This document shows, one piece after another, positions 8,329-17,024 of a DNA stretch of 64,000 bases (positions are counted from its first letter, which is position 1; each line of letters begins with the position of its first letter). This stretch comes from Heliomarina sp018223035 (GTDB taxonomy: Bacteria > Pseudomonadota > Alphaproteobacteria > Rhodobacterales > Rhodobacteraceae). The notes beneath the pieces are model-generated. The model did no database searches, was not told the DNA's origin, and saw only the letters and a program-made list of their open reading frames with translations. The position numbers were made by a program, and so were the translations under genes. The stretch covers positions 1 through 64,000 of the forward strand of contig JAAEZD010000016.1 in assembly GCA_018223035.1 (NCBI GenBank), read 5' to 3'.

Positions 8329-10614
8329 ATGAGCCTTGCAACAAAACTTGCCGAGGAACGCCGTGCACGACTGGCGGCGGAACGGATGCTTGAGCTCAAG
8401 CAGGCCGAGCTTTCCGCCGCCAACCGAAAGCTGGGCCGCCATGCGCTGGCGCTGACGAAACGCATCGGCGAAACCCAGGCCGAGGTGGCGACGGTCCGGG
8501 TTGAAAATGAAAAGGTCAAATCTGACCTGACCGTCGCCAACCGCAAGGTCATGATCGCCGAGCAACGGCTTTGGGAGTCCTTTCAGACGATTCAGGACGG
8601 GTTTGCCGTTTTCGATGCCGACGGGCGGATGATCGGTGCCAATTCTGCCTATTTCCGGGTTTTCGGCGGGCTGGATGAGGTTGCGCCGGGCATTGCCTAT
8701 TCCCGCATCCTGCAATTGCTTACCGATGAGGGGCTGGTCGATACGCAGGATCTGCGCCCGGCGGAATGGCGGGCGATGATGACGATGCGCTGGGAATCGC
8801 CACGCCCCGAACCGATCACATTGCGCTGGTGGAACGGCGAATACTTCAAGCTGACCGACCAGCGCGGCAAGAGCGGCGACGTGGTGACACTGGCGCAGAA
8901 CATGACCGCCACCGTCCGCTATGAACAGGAGCTGAAAGCGGCCCGGGCCCATGCGGAACAGGCAAGCCGCGCGAAATCAGCGTTCCTCGCCAATATGAGC
9001 CATGAGATCCGTACGCCGATGAACGGGGTGGTCGGCATGGCCGAGCTGCTCTCGGATACCGACCTGACCGAGGAGCAGAGGCTTTATGCGGATACCATCC
9101 GCAACTCCGGCGAGGCGTTGCTCGAGATTATTAATGACGTGCTCGACTATTCCAAGATCGAGGCGGACAAGCTGGTTCTCAAACAGGAAGCCTTTGATCT
9201 TGAACGCTGCATTCACGAGCTGGTGCTGCTGCTGGCCCCAAAGGCCAAGAGCAAGGGGCTGGCGCTGGCGGCAGATTTCGACGTTTTCCTGCCGACCAAG
9301 TTCGTTGGTGACGCGGGGCGGCTGCGGCAGGTGATGACCAATCTGCTTGGCAATGCGGTCAAGTTTACCGGGCAGGGTCATGTGGTGATCCGCGTGACGG
9401 GCGTGCCGGATCACCGGGCCGGGACATGCGATGTGCATGTCTCGATCGAGGATACCGGCATCGGTATCCCGGCCGACAAGGTCGATCACGTCTTTGGCGA
9501 GTTCAACCAGCTTGAGGATGCAAGCAATCGCCGGTTCGAAGGCACCGGGCTGGGGCTGGCCATATCCCGGCGGCTGATCAACCTGATGGGGGGCAAGGTC
9601 TGGGTCGACAGTACCGAGGGCAAAGGGAGCTGTTTCGGCTTCCAGGTGACGCTGGACCTGGATGAAGAGGCCGCTGTCGATCCGCCGCGCCTGCCGGATT
9701 GTCTGAAAAGGGTGCTGATCGTCGAGGACCATGAGCTGATGCGCGAGATCCTTGAAAAGCAGCTGAGCCAGCTTGGCTTGCAGGTCACCGCCTGCCAGTC
9801 CGGGGCGGAGGCGCTGGAACAGGCAGGGGCGGGTTTTGACCTCGTGATCAGCGATCACAACATGCCCGGCATGGACGGTCTCGAGCTGGCCGATTCACTG
9901 CGCTGCGAGAAAGAAATCGACACGCCGTTCCTTCTGCTCAGTTCCAACCCCGGCTATGCCCAGAACGATCCGGTCTTTGTTCATGTTCAGGGGCTGTTGC
10001 AGAAACCCTACCATCGGGCCGCACTCTTTGACCGGCTTTCCGAAATCGCCGAGACGATGAAGGGCCGTGATACGGTGGCTAAACCCGAACCCGATGAAAG
10101 CGCCGAGGATCAACCTGCAATCGCGCCGCCGCCATCGGTTGTGGTCGAAGCCCGCCGGATGCGTGTTCTGGCAGCCGAAGATAACAGGACCAACCAACTG
10201 GTGTTTCGCAAAATGGTCCAGCATCTGAACGTCGAGCTTCGTTTTGCCAATAACGGGGCCGAGGCTGTCGAAGCCTATGATGAGTTTGAACCCGACCTGA
10301 TTTTCATGGATATCTCAATGCCCACGATGGACGGGCGTGAGGCCACGCGCGAAATCCGCAAGCGCGAGGCCGGGGGTGACAGGCATGTGCCGATCATCGC
10401 CCTGACCGCTCATGCAATTGAGGGCGATGCCGAGGAGATCCTGTCACACGGGCTTGATCAGTTCATGACCAAGCCACTGACGAAAAAGGCCATTCAGGAA
10501 CGTGTCGAAGCCTTTTGTCCGGCGGGCGTACAGCCTGCGGTCCCGGATCAGGTAACCGAGGGGCGCACGAATACCGGCTTGTCCGGCGATGACAGCTCGG
10601 CGGAAAACGCATAG
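8329..10614 (+). CDS. Hybrid sensor histidine kinase with two receiver domains
   Basis: 761 residues, cytoplasmic (no membrane segment seen). Order: N-terminal coiled coil (~1-80), a PAS domain (FQTIQDGFAVFDADGRMIGAN, ~85-190), HisKA with the phospho-His in NMSHEIRTPMNG (~225), HATPase_c with DTGIGIP and GTGLGLAIS, then two receiver domains: the first with VISDHNMPGMDG and QKPY, the second with IFMDISMPTMDG and TKPL. Both keep the phospho-acceptor Asp and the distal Lys. The architecture is BarA/ArcB-like without an Hpt module, so phosphotransfer to an external Hpt is likely. It is divergent from the alpha-2-macroglobulin gene and its 3' end overlaps convergent yaaA by 67 bp. The signal sensed is unknown. 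Confidence 0.93.
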   Translation: MSLATKLAEERRARLAAERMLELKQAELSAANRKLGRHALALTKRIGETQAEVATVRVENEKVKSDLTVANRKVMIAEQRLWESFQTIQDGFAVFDADGRMIGANSAYFRVFGGLDEVAPGIAYSRILQLLTDEGLVDTQDLRPAEWRAMMTMRWESPRPEPITLRWWNGEYFKLTDQRGKSGDVVTLAQNMTATVRYEQELKAARAHAEQASRAKSAFLANMSHEIRTPMNGVVGMAELLSDTDLTEEQRLYADTIRNSGEALLEIINDVLDYSKIEADKLVLKQEAFDLERCIHELVLLLAPKAKSKGLALAADFDVFLPTKFVGDAGRLRQVMTNLLGNAVKFTGQGHVVIRVTGVPDHRAGTCDVHVSIEDTGIGIPADKVDHVFGEFNQLEDASNRRFEGTGLGLAISRRLINLMGGKVWVDSTEGKGSCFGFQVTLDLDEEAAVDPPRLPDCLKRVLIVEDHELMREILEKQLSQLGLQVTACQSGAEALEQAGAGFDLVISDHNMPGMDGLELADSLRCEKEIDTPFLLLSSNPGYAQNDPVFVHVQGLLQKPYHRAALFDRLSEIAETMKGRDTVAKPEPDESAEDQPAIAPPPSVVVEARRMRVLAAEDNRTNQLVFRKMVQHLNVELRFANNGAEAVEAYDEFEPDLIFMDISMPTMDGREATREIRKREAGGDRHVPIIALTAHAIEGDAEEILSHGLDQFMTKPLTKKAIQERVEAFCPAGVQPAVPDQVTEGRTNTGLSGDDSSAENA

Positions 10615-11318
10615 CCGCCCGCATCGAAATCGCGGAGTGACGCCGGATCGGTCAGACGGTTCTGGACGATATATCGCGCCATCGCGCCGCGTGCCTTCTT
10701 GGCGTAAAAGCTGACGATCTTTGGGGTGCCGTTCTTTTCTTCCATGAAGGCGGGGGTAATTAGCCTGAGCCGAAGGGCATCAAGGTCTACAGCGCCGAAG
10801 TATTCCTGACTGGCGCAGTTGATCAGCGTATCGCTGCCCATCGCTTCGCCCTGTTCGTTCAGCGCCTTGGCTATCGTGTCGCCCCAGTAGTCATACAGCG
10901 ATTTGCCACGCGGGTTCTTCATATGGCTGCCCATCTCAAGCCGGTAGGGCTGAATGGCGTCCAGCGGGCGCAGCACGCCGTAAAGCCCCGACAGGATCCG
11001 CAGGTGGTTCTGCGCATAAGACATCTCATCAGGGTCGAGCGAGGCGGCCTCGAGCCCCTGATAGGTATCGCCCGCAAAGGCGAGCGCGGCGGGGCGGGTT
11101 TCCTCATCATCGGGCGTGTCACTGAAATCGCGAAAGCGTTCGACGTTCAACCTGGCCAGATCGGGGCTGATATGCATCAACTTTTCAAGATCGCTTTGCG
11201 TCAGGTCACGGGCGGTCCCGGCCAGCGCATTGGCATCGCTCAGAAAGGCGGGCGTTGTCGTTTCGACGTCGCGCGCGGTCCAGTCCAGCTTTTTCGCCGG
11301 AGAAATCACGACAAGCAT
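10548..11318 (-). CDS. yaaA: Peroxide stress protein YaaA
   Basis: 256 residues, matching the YaaA/DUF328 family length. It opens with MLVVISPAKKLDW and contains the conserved LSGLYGVLRPLDAIQPYRLEMG stretch and the NCASQEYF motif near the middle. In E. coli YaaA limits intracellular free iron and protects DNA during peroxide stress; a helix-hairpin DNA-binding fold is known for the family. It lies 76 bp downstream of recQ on the same strand. Its last 67 bases overlap, in antisense, the end of the plus-strand hybrid kinase gene; both stop codons are clear, so the overlap is real if no sequencing error is present. Confidence 0.93.
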   Translation of the reverse strand: MLVVISPAKKLDWTARDVETTTPAFLSDANALAGTARDLTQSDLEKLMHISPDLARLNVERFRDFSDTPDDEETRPAALAFAGDTYQGLEAASLDPDEMSYAQNHLRILSGLYGVLRPLDAIQPYRLEMGSHMKNPRGKSLYDYWGDTIAKALNEQGEAMGSDTLINCASQEYFGAVDLDALRLRLITPAFMEEKNGTPKIVSFYAKKARGAMARYIVQNRLTDPASLRDFDAGGYAFSAELSSPDKPVFVRPSVT

Positions 11319-11394
11319 ATCTACCCCACTTTTGTTCCCCGGCGCAGGGCATAGCCCCGGCGCGCGGCGGGTTCAACCAGCGATGTTCGGGCGC

Positions 11395-13437
11395 TCAGCC
11401 CGCCATCCGCAGAACGTCAAGGAAAGCGGCGCCAAAGCGTTCTGCGCGGCGTTCGCCCAGCAGTTTTTCCAGCGTTCTTTCGTCGTCGCTGCGCATCTGC
11501 GCAACCTTGGCAAGCATCGAGGCCGAGCAGCTCAGCGGTTTGTCGACGCCAGTTTCGCCCCGGCTCAGCTCGGCCTGCACTTCGAGCAGACGGTCATAGA
11601 CCGACCCGGCTGATCGACCGGCCAGCTTGCGCCGTGCGGGATGCAGGGCTTCGCTTGCGCCGGTGATGACTTCGAGGAAGGTCGCGCCATAGCTTTCCAG
11701 TTTTTTCGCACCGACGCCGCTGATCCTGGCCATCTGGTCAAGGCTGGCGGGCCGGGTTTCCGCCATCTCGATCAGTGTCTTGTCGGTAAAGATGACATAG
11801 GCGGGCACGCGGGCGTTTTCCGCCAGCGCACGGCGTTTCGCCTTGAGCGCGGAGAGCAGCGGCGCATCCTCTTCATTCACCAGTTCGCGGGCGGCGGGAC
11901 GGCGGGTGGCGGATTTGCTCAGCACGTCCTTGCGCAGGGTGATCTCGGCCTCGCCGCGCAGGATCGGACGCGCGGTATCGGTCATGCGCAGCGCGCCATG
12001 ACGTTCCGGATCGGGGCGCACGAGGTCATGGCCCATCATCTGCCGGAACACGGCCTGCCATTGCCGCCGGTCATATTCGGTGCCGACACCATAGGTCGGC
12101 AGCTGGTCGTGGCGGCGGGCCAAAACCTTGTCGGTTTCGGTGCCGGTCAGGATGTCGATCAGATGGCCTGCGCCGAACCATTCCTCGGTCCGCAGGATCG
12201 CCGAAAGCGCCTTGCGCACGGCGGTTGTTGCGTCGAAGACATCGGGCGGGCTGTCACACAGATCGCAGTTGCCACAAGGTTCAGCGGTTTCGCCGAAATA
12301 GCCAAGCAGCTTGCGGCGACGGCATTCCAGCGCCTCCGCCAGCCCGAGCAGGGCGTTGAGCCGCCCGTGATCCGCGCCGCGCCGTTCAGGCGGGGCAAGG
12401 CCTTCGTCGATCTGCGAGCGGCGCAGGCGTATGTCGTCGGGGCCGTATAGCGTCAGCGTTTCGGCCGGGCCGCCATCGCGCCCGGCGCGGCCGATTTCCT
12501 GGTAATAGGCTTCGATGGATTTGGGCAGGTCCGCATGGGCGACCCAGCGGATGTCGGGTTTATCCACGCCCATGCCGAAAGCGACCGTGGCGACCACGAT
12601 CAGACCGTCCTCACGCGCAAAGCGGGTCTCTACGATGCGGCGATCCTCGGCCTCCATCCCGCCGTGGTAGTGGCAGGCATTGTGGCCTTCCTTGCGCAGC
12701 GCATCGGCCAGCGCCTCGGTCTTGGCGCGGGTGCCGCAATAGACGATGCCGGATTGGCCCTTGCGGGCGGCGGCAAAGCTCAGGATCTGCTGACGCGGGC
12801 TGTTCTTGGCGGCAAAGGCAAGGTGGATATTGGGGCGGTCGAAGCCGTGGAGGAATTTTTCCGGCGCTTCACCGTCAAAGAGTTTTTCGACGATTTCTAC
12901 CTGCGTTTCCTGGTCGGCGGTAGCGGTAAAGGCGGCCAGCGGTACGTCGAGCGCGCGGCGCAGTTCGCCGATGCGCAGGTAATCGGGGCGGAAATCATGG
13001 CCCCACTGGCTGACGCAATGGGCCTCGTCCACGGCGATCAGGCGCACGTTGATACGGCGGAGCATTCCCAGCGCGGCGCCGGCGGCCAGCCGTTCGGGAG
13101 CGATGTACAGAAGTTTGAGATCCCCGCGTTCGAGCGACTCCCACACGGCATCGGTTTCTTCGGGCGTATTGCCCGAAGTCAGCGCCCCGGCGTTCACCCC
13201 CGCCTCTTGCAGGGCACGGACCTGATCGCGCATCAGCGCGATCAGCGGGGAAATGACAACGGTAACCCCGTCACGCAGCAGGGCAGGCAATTGAAAGCAA
13301 AGCGATTTGCCGCCGCCCGTGGGCATGATGGCCAGCACGTTCCGCCCCGAAGCAACTGCGTTTACGATCTCTTCCTGACCGGCGCGAAACGCGTCGAATC
13401 CAAAGACGTCGCGCAACAGCGCCTTGGCGTCGGGCAT
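11395..13437 (-). CDS. recQ: ATP-dependent DNA helicase RecQ
   Basis: 680 residues. Walker A MPTGGGKS (38-45) and the DEAH box (137-140) lie in the first RecA-like domain, followed by the aromatic-rich loop SQWGHDFRPDYL. The second domain carries GMGVDKPDIR and QEIGRAGRDG. The RQC region has the zinc site CRRRKLLGYFGE...CGNCDLC (~375-402), and a C-terminal HRDC domain follows (~515-595). RecQ unwinds DNA 3'-5' in recombination and repair. The ATG at 13437 is the natural start. It probably has its own promoter in the spacer to yggT and may be co-transcribed with yaaA downstream. Confidence 0.97.
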   Translation of the reverse strand: MPDAKALLRDVFGFDAFRAGQEEIVNAVASGRNVLAIMPTGGGKSLCFQLPALLRDGVTVVISPLIALMRDQVRALQEAGVNAGALTSGNTPEETDAVWESLERGDLKLLYIAPERLAAGAALGMLRRINVRLIAVDEAHCVSQWGHDFRPDYLRIGELRRALDVPLAAFTATADQETQVEIVEKLFDGEAPEKFLHGFDRPNIHLAFAAKNSPRQQILSFAAARKGQSGIVYCGTRAKTEALADALRKEGHNACHYHGGMEAEDRRIVETRFAREDGLIVVATVAFGMGVDKPDIRWVAHADLPKSIEAYYQEIGRAGRDGGPAETLTLYGPDDIRLRRSQIDEGLAPPERRGADHGRLNALLGLAEALECRRRKLLGYFGETAEPCGNCDLCDSPPDVFDATTAVRKALSAILRTEEWFGAGHLIDILTGTETDKVLARRHDQLPTYGVGTEYDRRQWQAVFRQMMGHDLVRPDPERHGALRMTDTARPILRGEAEITLRKDVLSKSATRRPAARELVNEEDAPLLSALKAKRRALAENARVPAYVIFTDKTLIEMAETRPASLDQMARISGVGAKKLESYGATFLEVITGASEALHPARRKLAGRSAGSVYDRLLEVQAELSRGETGVDKPLSCSASMLAKVAQMRSDDERTLEKLLGERRAERFGAAFLDVLRMAG

Positions 13438-13592
13438 TGGTGGGGCCTCGTGTAGGATTTTATTTATCTGCTCTTAGAGAGCACTTTCCCACACTAAGAT
13501 TCAGTGAACAAGTCTCTGTTGCCGGTTTTGCCACCACATCATCGGCTCAGGGCGAAATTCACCGCTAGATGCGGTGGTTCGTCGCCGCGATC

Positions 13593-13880
13593 CTAGATAA
13601 AGCCAAAGATCGAAGGCAGCACGTATTCGCGCAGGGAAATCACGATGATGATCGCCACCAGCGGCGCCAGATCGAGCGGGTGGGTATTGGGCAGGATACG
13701 GCGGATCGGCTGATAGATGGGTTCAAGCAGGCGATTCAGACCGTACCAGATCTGCGCGACGAGTTGCTGATTGAGGTTCAGAACCTGAAAATTGATCAGC
13801 CAGCTCATGATGATGTGCACGATCATCACGAAATAGACGACGCTCAGAATAAGTTGGAGGGGTCCGTAAATCGCCATCAT
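13593..13880 (-). CDS. YggT family integral membrane protein
   Basis: 95 residues with two hydrophobic segments (roughly residues 4-26 and 68-88) and the family hallmark LLEPIYQPIRRILPNTHPLDLAPLVAI between them. YggT proteins are small inner-membrane proteins; roles in osmotic adaptation and cell-envelope or division processes have been proposed, with no defined biochemical function. The start at 13880 is preceded by GGAG at 9 nt; a second ATG follows immediately at 13877. An ACCGC/GCGGT hairpin just downstream (about 13562-13577) may act as a weak terminator. Confidence 0.9.
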   Translation of the reverse strand: MMAIYGPLQLILSVVYFVMIVHIIMSWLINFQVLNLNQQLVAQIWYGLNRLLEPIYQPIRRILPNTHPLDLAPLVAIIIVISLREYVLPSIFGFI

Positions 13881-14003
13881 GGCCGTATTCTCCGCTGGTT
13901 TTTTCCCACCTAAGGGCACTTGCCCACAAGAGCAAGGGTCAGAGGTGCTTGATCGACGCGCCGGTTCGCTGTCTTATCGCAAAAAAATCATTAAGGGGCG
14001 GTT

Positions 14004-15368
14004 ATGGCAGAGATTTCGCGGCGCAAGCGCATCTGGGGCTGGTGGTTCTTTGACTGGGCAAGCCAGCCTTTTCATACGCTGCTGGTGACGTTCATCTTCG
14101 GTCCCTATTTTGCGGGGGTGGCCGCCGATTTTTATCTGGGCAGTGGGCTTGATGAAAAGGTGGCGGACGCGCAGGCACAGGCCACATGGTCGGTTTGCCT
14201 TGCCGTGAGCGGGCTTTTTATCGGGTTCTGCGCGCCCGTCATCGGGGCGCTTGCGGATATCTCCGGTCGGCGCATGCGCTGGATCGTTCTGTTCTCGCTT
14301 ATGTATGTTGTCGGCGCTGCGGCGCTCTGGGGGCTCGAGCCGGATGGACAGGCGATCTGGTGGATCGTTTTCGCCTTTGGAGTCGGCTTCGTCGGCGCGG
14401 AATTTGCGCTGATCTTCATCAACTCGCAGCTTCCCGATCTCGGCACCTCGGAGGAGATTGGCGAGATTTCCGGCTCGGGCTTTGCCTTTGGCTATCTCGG
14501 CGGGCTGGTCGCGCTGATCCTCGTGCTGGTGCTGCTTGTCGAGCAGGGCAATGGCAAGACGCTGGCCGGGCTCGAACCGATCTTTGGGCTGGATGCCGGG
14601 CAAATGGAAGGCACCCGTGCGGTCGGTCCCTTTACCGCGATCTGGTTCGCGCTGTTCATGATCCCCTACTTCCTGTGGTTCCGCGAACGCCCGCGTACCG
14701 GGCAAAGGGCGACGATTACAGGGGCCGTCCGGCTGGTTATCGTTTCGATTTCAAAACTCAGGGCGCGGCGCAGCCTTGGTTTTTACCTTGGTTCGTCGAT
14801 GTTCTATCGCGACGCGTTGAACGGGCTTTATGGGTTCGGCGGCGTCTATGCGCGGCTGGTGCTGGACTGGGAGATCACGCTGATTGGCGTATTCGGTATC
14901 ATCTCGCTGATCTCCTCGGCGCTGTTTTCCTGGCTGGGTGGCAAGCTGGATAAACGGCTGGGGCCCAAGCCGGTGATCATCGGGTCGATCCTGATCCTGA
15001 TCCTTGTCTGCGTGCTGATCGTCGGCATGTCGCGGGAGCAGATCTTTGGCATCCCGCTGGCCGAAGGTTCACTGGTTCCGGATATCATCTTTTTTGGCTG
15101 CGGCGTGCTGATCGGCGGTTTGGGCGGCGTGCTGCAATCGGCCAGCCGGTCGCTGATGGTACGTCACACCGACCCGAATTACCCGACCGAGAATTTCGGA
15201 CTTTACGGGCTGTCGGGCCGGGCCACCGCCTTTATCGCGCCGACGCTGATTGGCGTGACCACTGCCGCAACCCAAAGCGCCCGACTTGGCGTTTCGCCTG
15301 TCATCGGGCTTTTCGTCCTCGGGTTGTTTCTGCTAGCGTGGGTCAAAGCCGAAGGAGACCAGACCTGA
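14004..15368 (+). CDS. MFS transporter, UMF1/Atg22-like family
   Basis: 454 residues with about twelve hydrophobic segments. The N-terminus IWGWWFFDWASQPFHTLLVTFIFGPYFAG is characteristic of the UMF1 branch of the major facilitator superfamily (PF11700, Atg22-like). A conserved ALADISGRRMRWI loop follows helix 2-3. The substrate is unknown; yeast Atg22 exports amino acids from the vacuole, which is only a distant guide. AAGGGG lies ahead of the ATG at 14004. The stop codon overlaps the mepA start by one base, so the two genes are translationally coupled; a link to recycling of murein fragments is possible but not shown. Confidence 0.9.
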   Translation: MAEISRRKRIWGWWFFDWASQPFHTLLVTFIFGPYFAGVAADFYLGSGLDEKVADAQAQATWSVCLAVSGLFIGFCAPVIGALADISGRRMRWIVLFSLMYVVGAAALWGLEPDGQAIWWIVFAFGVGFVGAEFALIFINSQLPDLGTSEEIGEISGSGFAFGYLGGLVALILVLVLLVEQGNGKTLAGLEPIFGLDAGQMEGTRAVGPFTAIWFALFMIPYFLWFRERPRTGQRATITGAVRLVIVSISKLRARRSLGFYLGSSMFYRDALNGLYGFGGVYARLVLDWEITLIGVFGIISLISSALFSWLGGKLDKRLGPKPVIIGSILILILVCVLIVGMSREQIFGIPLAEGSLVPDIIFFGCGVLIGGLGGVLQSASRSLMVRHTDPNYPTENFGLYGLSGRATAFIAPTLIGVTTAATQSARLGVSPVIGLFVLGLFLLAWVKAEGDQT

Positions 15369-16243
15369 TGCGCCTAGCCCGCTTGACCGCCCTACTTTCC
15401 CTGATCGTGAGTTTTGCCCTGCCGGCCACGGCTGAGCCGCTGGCCAAGCAGTTGTTCGGGGCCAAAACGCTGCCCTCGCGCCAGGTGCCCGCCGCCTATG
15501 GCAGTTATGCCAAGGGGTGTATGGCCGGGGCGGTGCAACTGCCCGAAACCGGGCCGACATGGCAGGCGATGCGCCTGTCGAGAAACCGCAATTGGGGCCA
15601 GCCCGAGACGCTTGATTTCATCCGGGATCTGAGTGCTTTCGCGGCCAAGCAACCGGGATGGCAGGGGCTTTATATCGGAGACATCAGCCAGCCGCGCGGC
15701 GGGCCGATGATTTCGGGGCACAGCAGTCACCAGCTTGGTCTTGATATAGACATCTGGATGCTGCCGCCCTCACGCCTGAACCTTACCCGGTCCGAGCGCG
15801 AAAACATTTCGTCGATCTCGATGCAGCGCGCCAAGGGCGCCTATGTCAATGACAGCTGGAGCCGCGTCCATCACGAGGTGCTCAAGGCAGCCGCCAGCGA
15901 CCCGCGCGTGGCGCGGATCTTTGTGTTTCCCGGCGCAAAGGTGCAGATGTGCAAGGATGAAAAGGGCAACCGCAAATGGCTGAACAAGATCCGGCCATGG
16001 TGGGGGCACCACTATCATTTCCACGTGCGCCTTGCCTGCCCCAAGGGGATGCGCGGCTGCGTCAATCAGGATCCGCCCCCGCAGGGCGATGGCTGTGCGG
16101 ATGCGCAGCAATGGGTGAACAATATCCTGAGCCCGCCGCCGCCCAAGCCGCGCGATCCGAACGCGCCCGCGCCGAAACCGCGCCGGGAATACGTGCTTGC
16201 CGACCTGCCGCAGCAATGTGTGGGCGTTTTGAAATCGCAGTAA
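15368..16243 (+). CDS. mepA: Penicillin-insensitive murein endopeptidase MepA
   Basis: 291 residues beginning with a signal peptide (MRLARLTALLSLIVSFALPATA). It carries the LAS-family metallopeptidase signatures: GHSSHQLGLDIDIWM (zinc His and Asp) and HHYHFHVRLACP (further zinc His), plus paired Cys residues expected to form disulfides. MepA cleaves D-alanyl-meso-diaminopimelyl crosslinks in the periplasm and is insensitive to beta-lactams. A start at 15338 is possible but would place non-signal residues in front of the signal peptide and overlap the MFS gene by 31 nt; the ATG at 15368 gives a one-base overlap with that gene's stop. Confidence 0.95.
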   Translation: MRLARLTALLSLIVSFALPATAEPLAKQLFGAKTLPSRQVPAAYGSYAKGCMAGAVQLPETGPTWQAMRLSRNRNWGQPETLDFIRDLSAFAAKQPGWQGLYIGDISQPRGGPMISGHSSHQLGLDIDIWMLPPSRLNLTRSERENISSISMQRAKGAYVNDSWSRVHHEVLKAAASDPRVARIFVFPGAKVQMCKDEKGNRKWLNKIRPWWGHHYHFHVRLACPKGMRGCVNQDPPPQGDGCADAQQWVNNILSPPPPKPRDPNAPAPKPRREYVLADLPQQCVGVLKSQ

Positions 16244-16350
16244 GCCCGGCAACAAGGCTTGCCACGGGGCCGAATCCGGTCTACGAGCGCCGCTGCTTTG
16301 CCATCTGGCACCGCCAAGTCGCCGCAACCTTGTAAAAACGGGCTGAAAAC

Positions 16351-16974
16351 ATGCTTCGCACTTATTTCCCCGGCGTTATCGCCATGGCCGCCATTGTCGT
16401 GGCCTCGAATATCCTCGTCCAGTTCCTGTTCGGCCAGTGGCTCACATGGGGGGCGTTCACCTATCCGCTGGCCTTCCTCGTCACCGATGTGATGAACCGC
16501 GTCTATGGCGAAAAGCCCGCGCGCATGGTCGTGCTCTGCGGTTTTGTCGTCGGCGTGATCTGTTCGCTGATCGGCACGCAGATCATGGGCGAATTCGGCC
16601 CGCTGGTTACCCTGCGCATCGCCATCGCGTCCGGCTCGGCCTTCTTGGTGGCGCAACTGCTTGACGTGTCGATCTTTTCCGCGCTGCGCGGCGGTCAGTG
16701 GTGGCGCGCCCCGCTGGTCTCGACTCTGGTTGGCTCGGCCGTGGATACGATCCTGTTCTTCTCGATCGCCTTTTCTGCTGCGCTCACATGGATCGAACCC
16801 GCAAATGACGTGTCTTGGGCCGGAGAGCCGCTGCCGCTTTTGGGCGTTGGTCCGGTCGTACCGCTCTGGGTGTCGCTGGCCTTTGCCGACTGGCTGGTCA
16901 AGCTGTCGCTCGCCCTGATCGCCCTGATCCCGTTCCGCCTGATCGTAAGACGCTTACAGCCGGCGGCTGCCTAA
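16351..16974 (+). CDS. yhhQ: Queuosine precursor transporter (YhhQ/QueT-like, VUT family)
   Basis: 207 residues with about six membrane helices. The conserved WGAFTYPLAFLVTDVMNRVYGEKPAR segment and the downstream SALRGGQWWRAPLVSTLVGSAVDTILFF match the vitamin-uptake-like YhhQ family (PF02592), which imports preQ0/preQ1 for tRNA queuosine. The 107-bp spacer after mepA was examined for a preQ1 riboswitch; no convincing aptamer was seen. A strong hairpin downstream of the stop serves mainly the convergent RTX gene. Confidence 0.9.
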   Translation: MLRTYFPGVIAMAAIVVASNILVQFLFGQWLTWGAFTYPLAFLVTDVMNRVYGEKPARMVVLCGFVVGVICSLIGTQIMGEFGPLVTLRIAIASGSAFLVAQLLDVSIFSALRGGQWWRAPLVSTLVGSAVDTILFFSIAFSAALTWIEPANDVSWAGEPLPLLGVGPVVPLWVSLAFADWLVKLSLALIALIPFRLIVRRLQPAAA

Positions 16975-17010
16975 AAAATGCCGCCCCGCACGCGATGCGC
17001 GGGTCGGCGG
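16973..17010 (-). terminator. Intrinsic terminator of the RTX gene (may work both ways)
   Basis: A GC-rich hairpin (arms CCGCC...CCGC and GCGGG...GGCGG, 16981-17010) lies between convergent yhhQ and the RTX gene. Read on the minus strand it is followed by six T residues (16978-16973), a good rho-independent terminator for the RTX gene. On the plus strand the tail is not T-rich. Confidence 0.75.
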
Positions 17011-17024
17011 ATTGCCGTGTTTCG

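Noticed and set aside
16244..16350. preQ1 riboswitch ahead of the queuosine-precursor transporter
   Set aside because: The spacer was read for preQ1-I and preQ1-II patterns because of the gene's role; an AAAAAC stretch exists but no matching 5' stem or loop.
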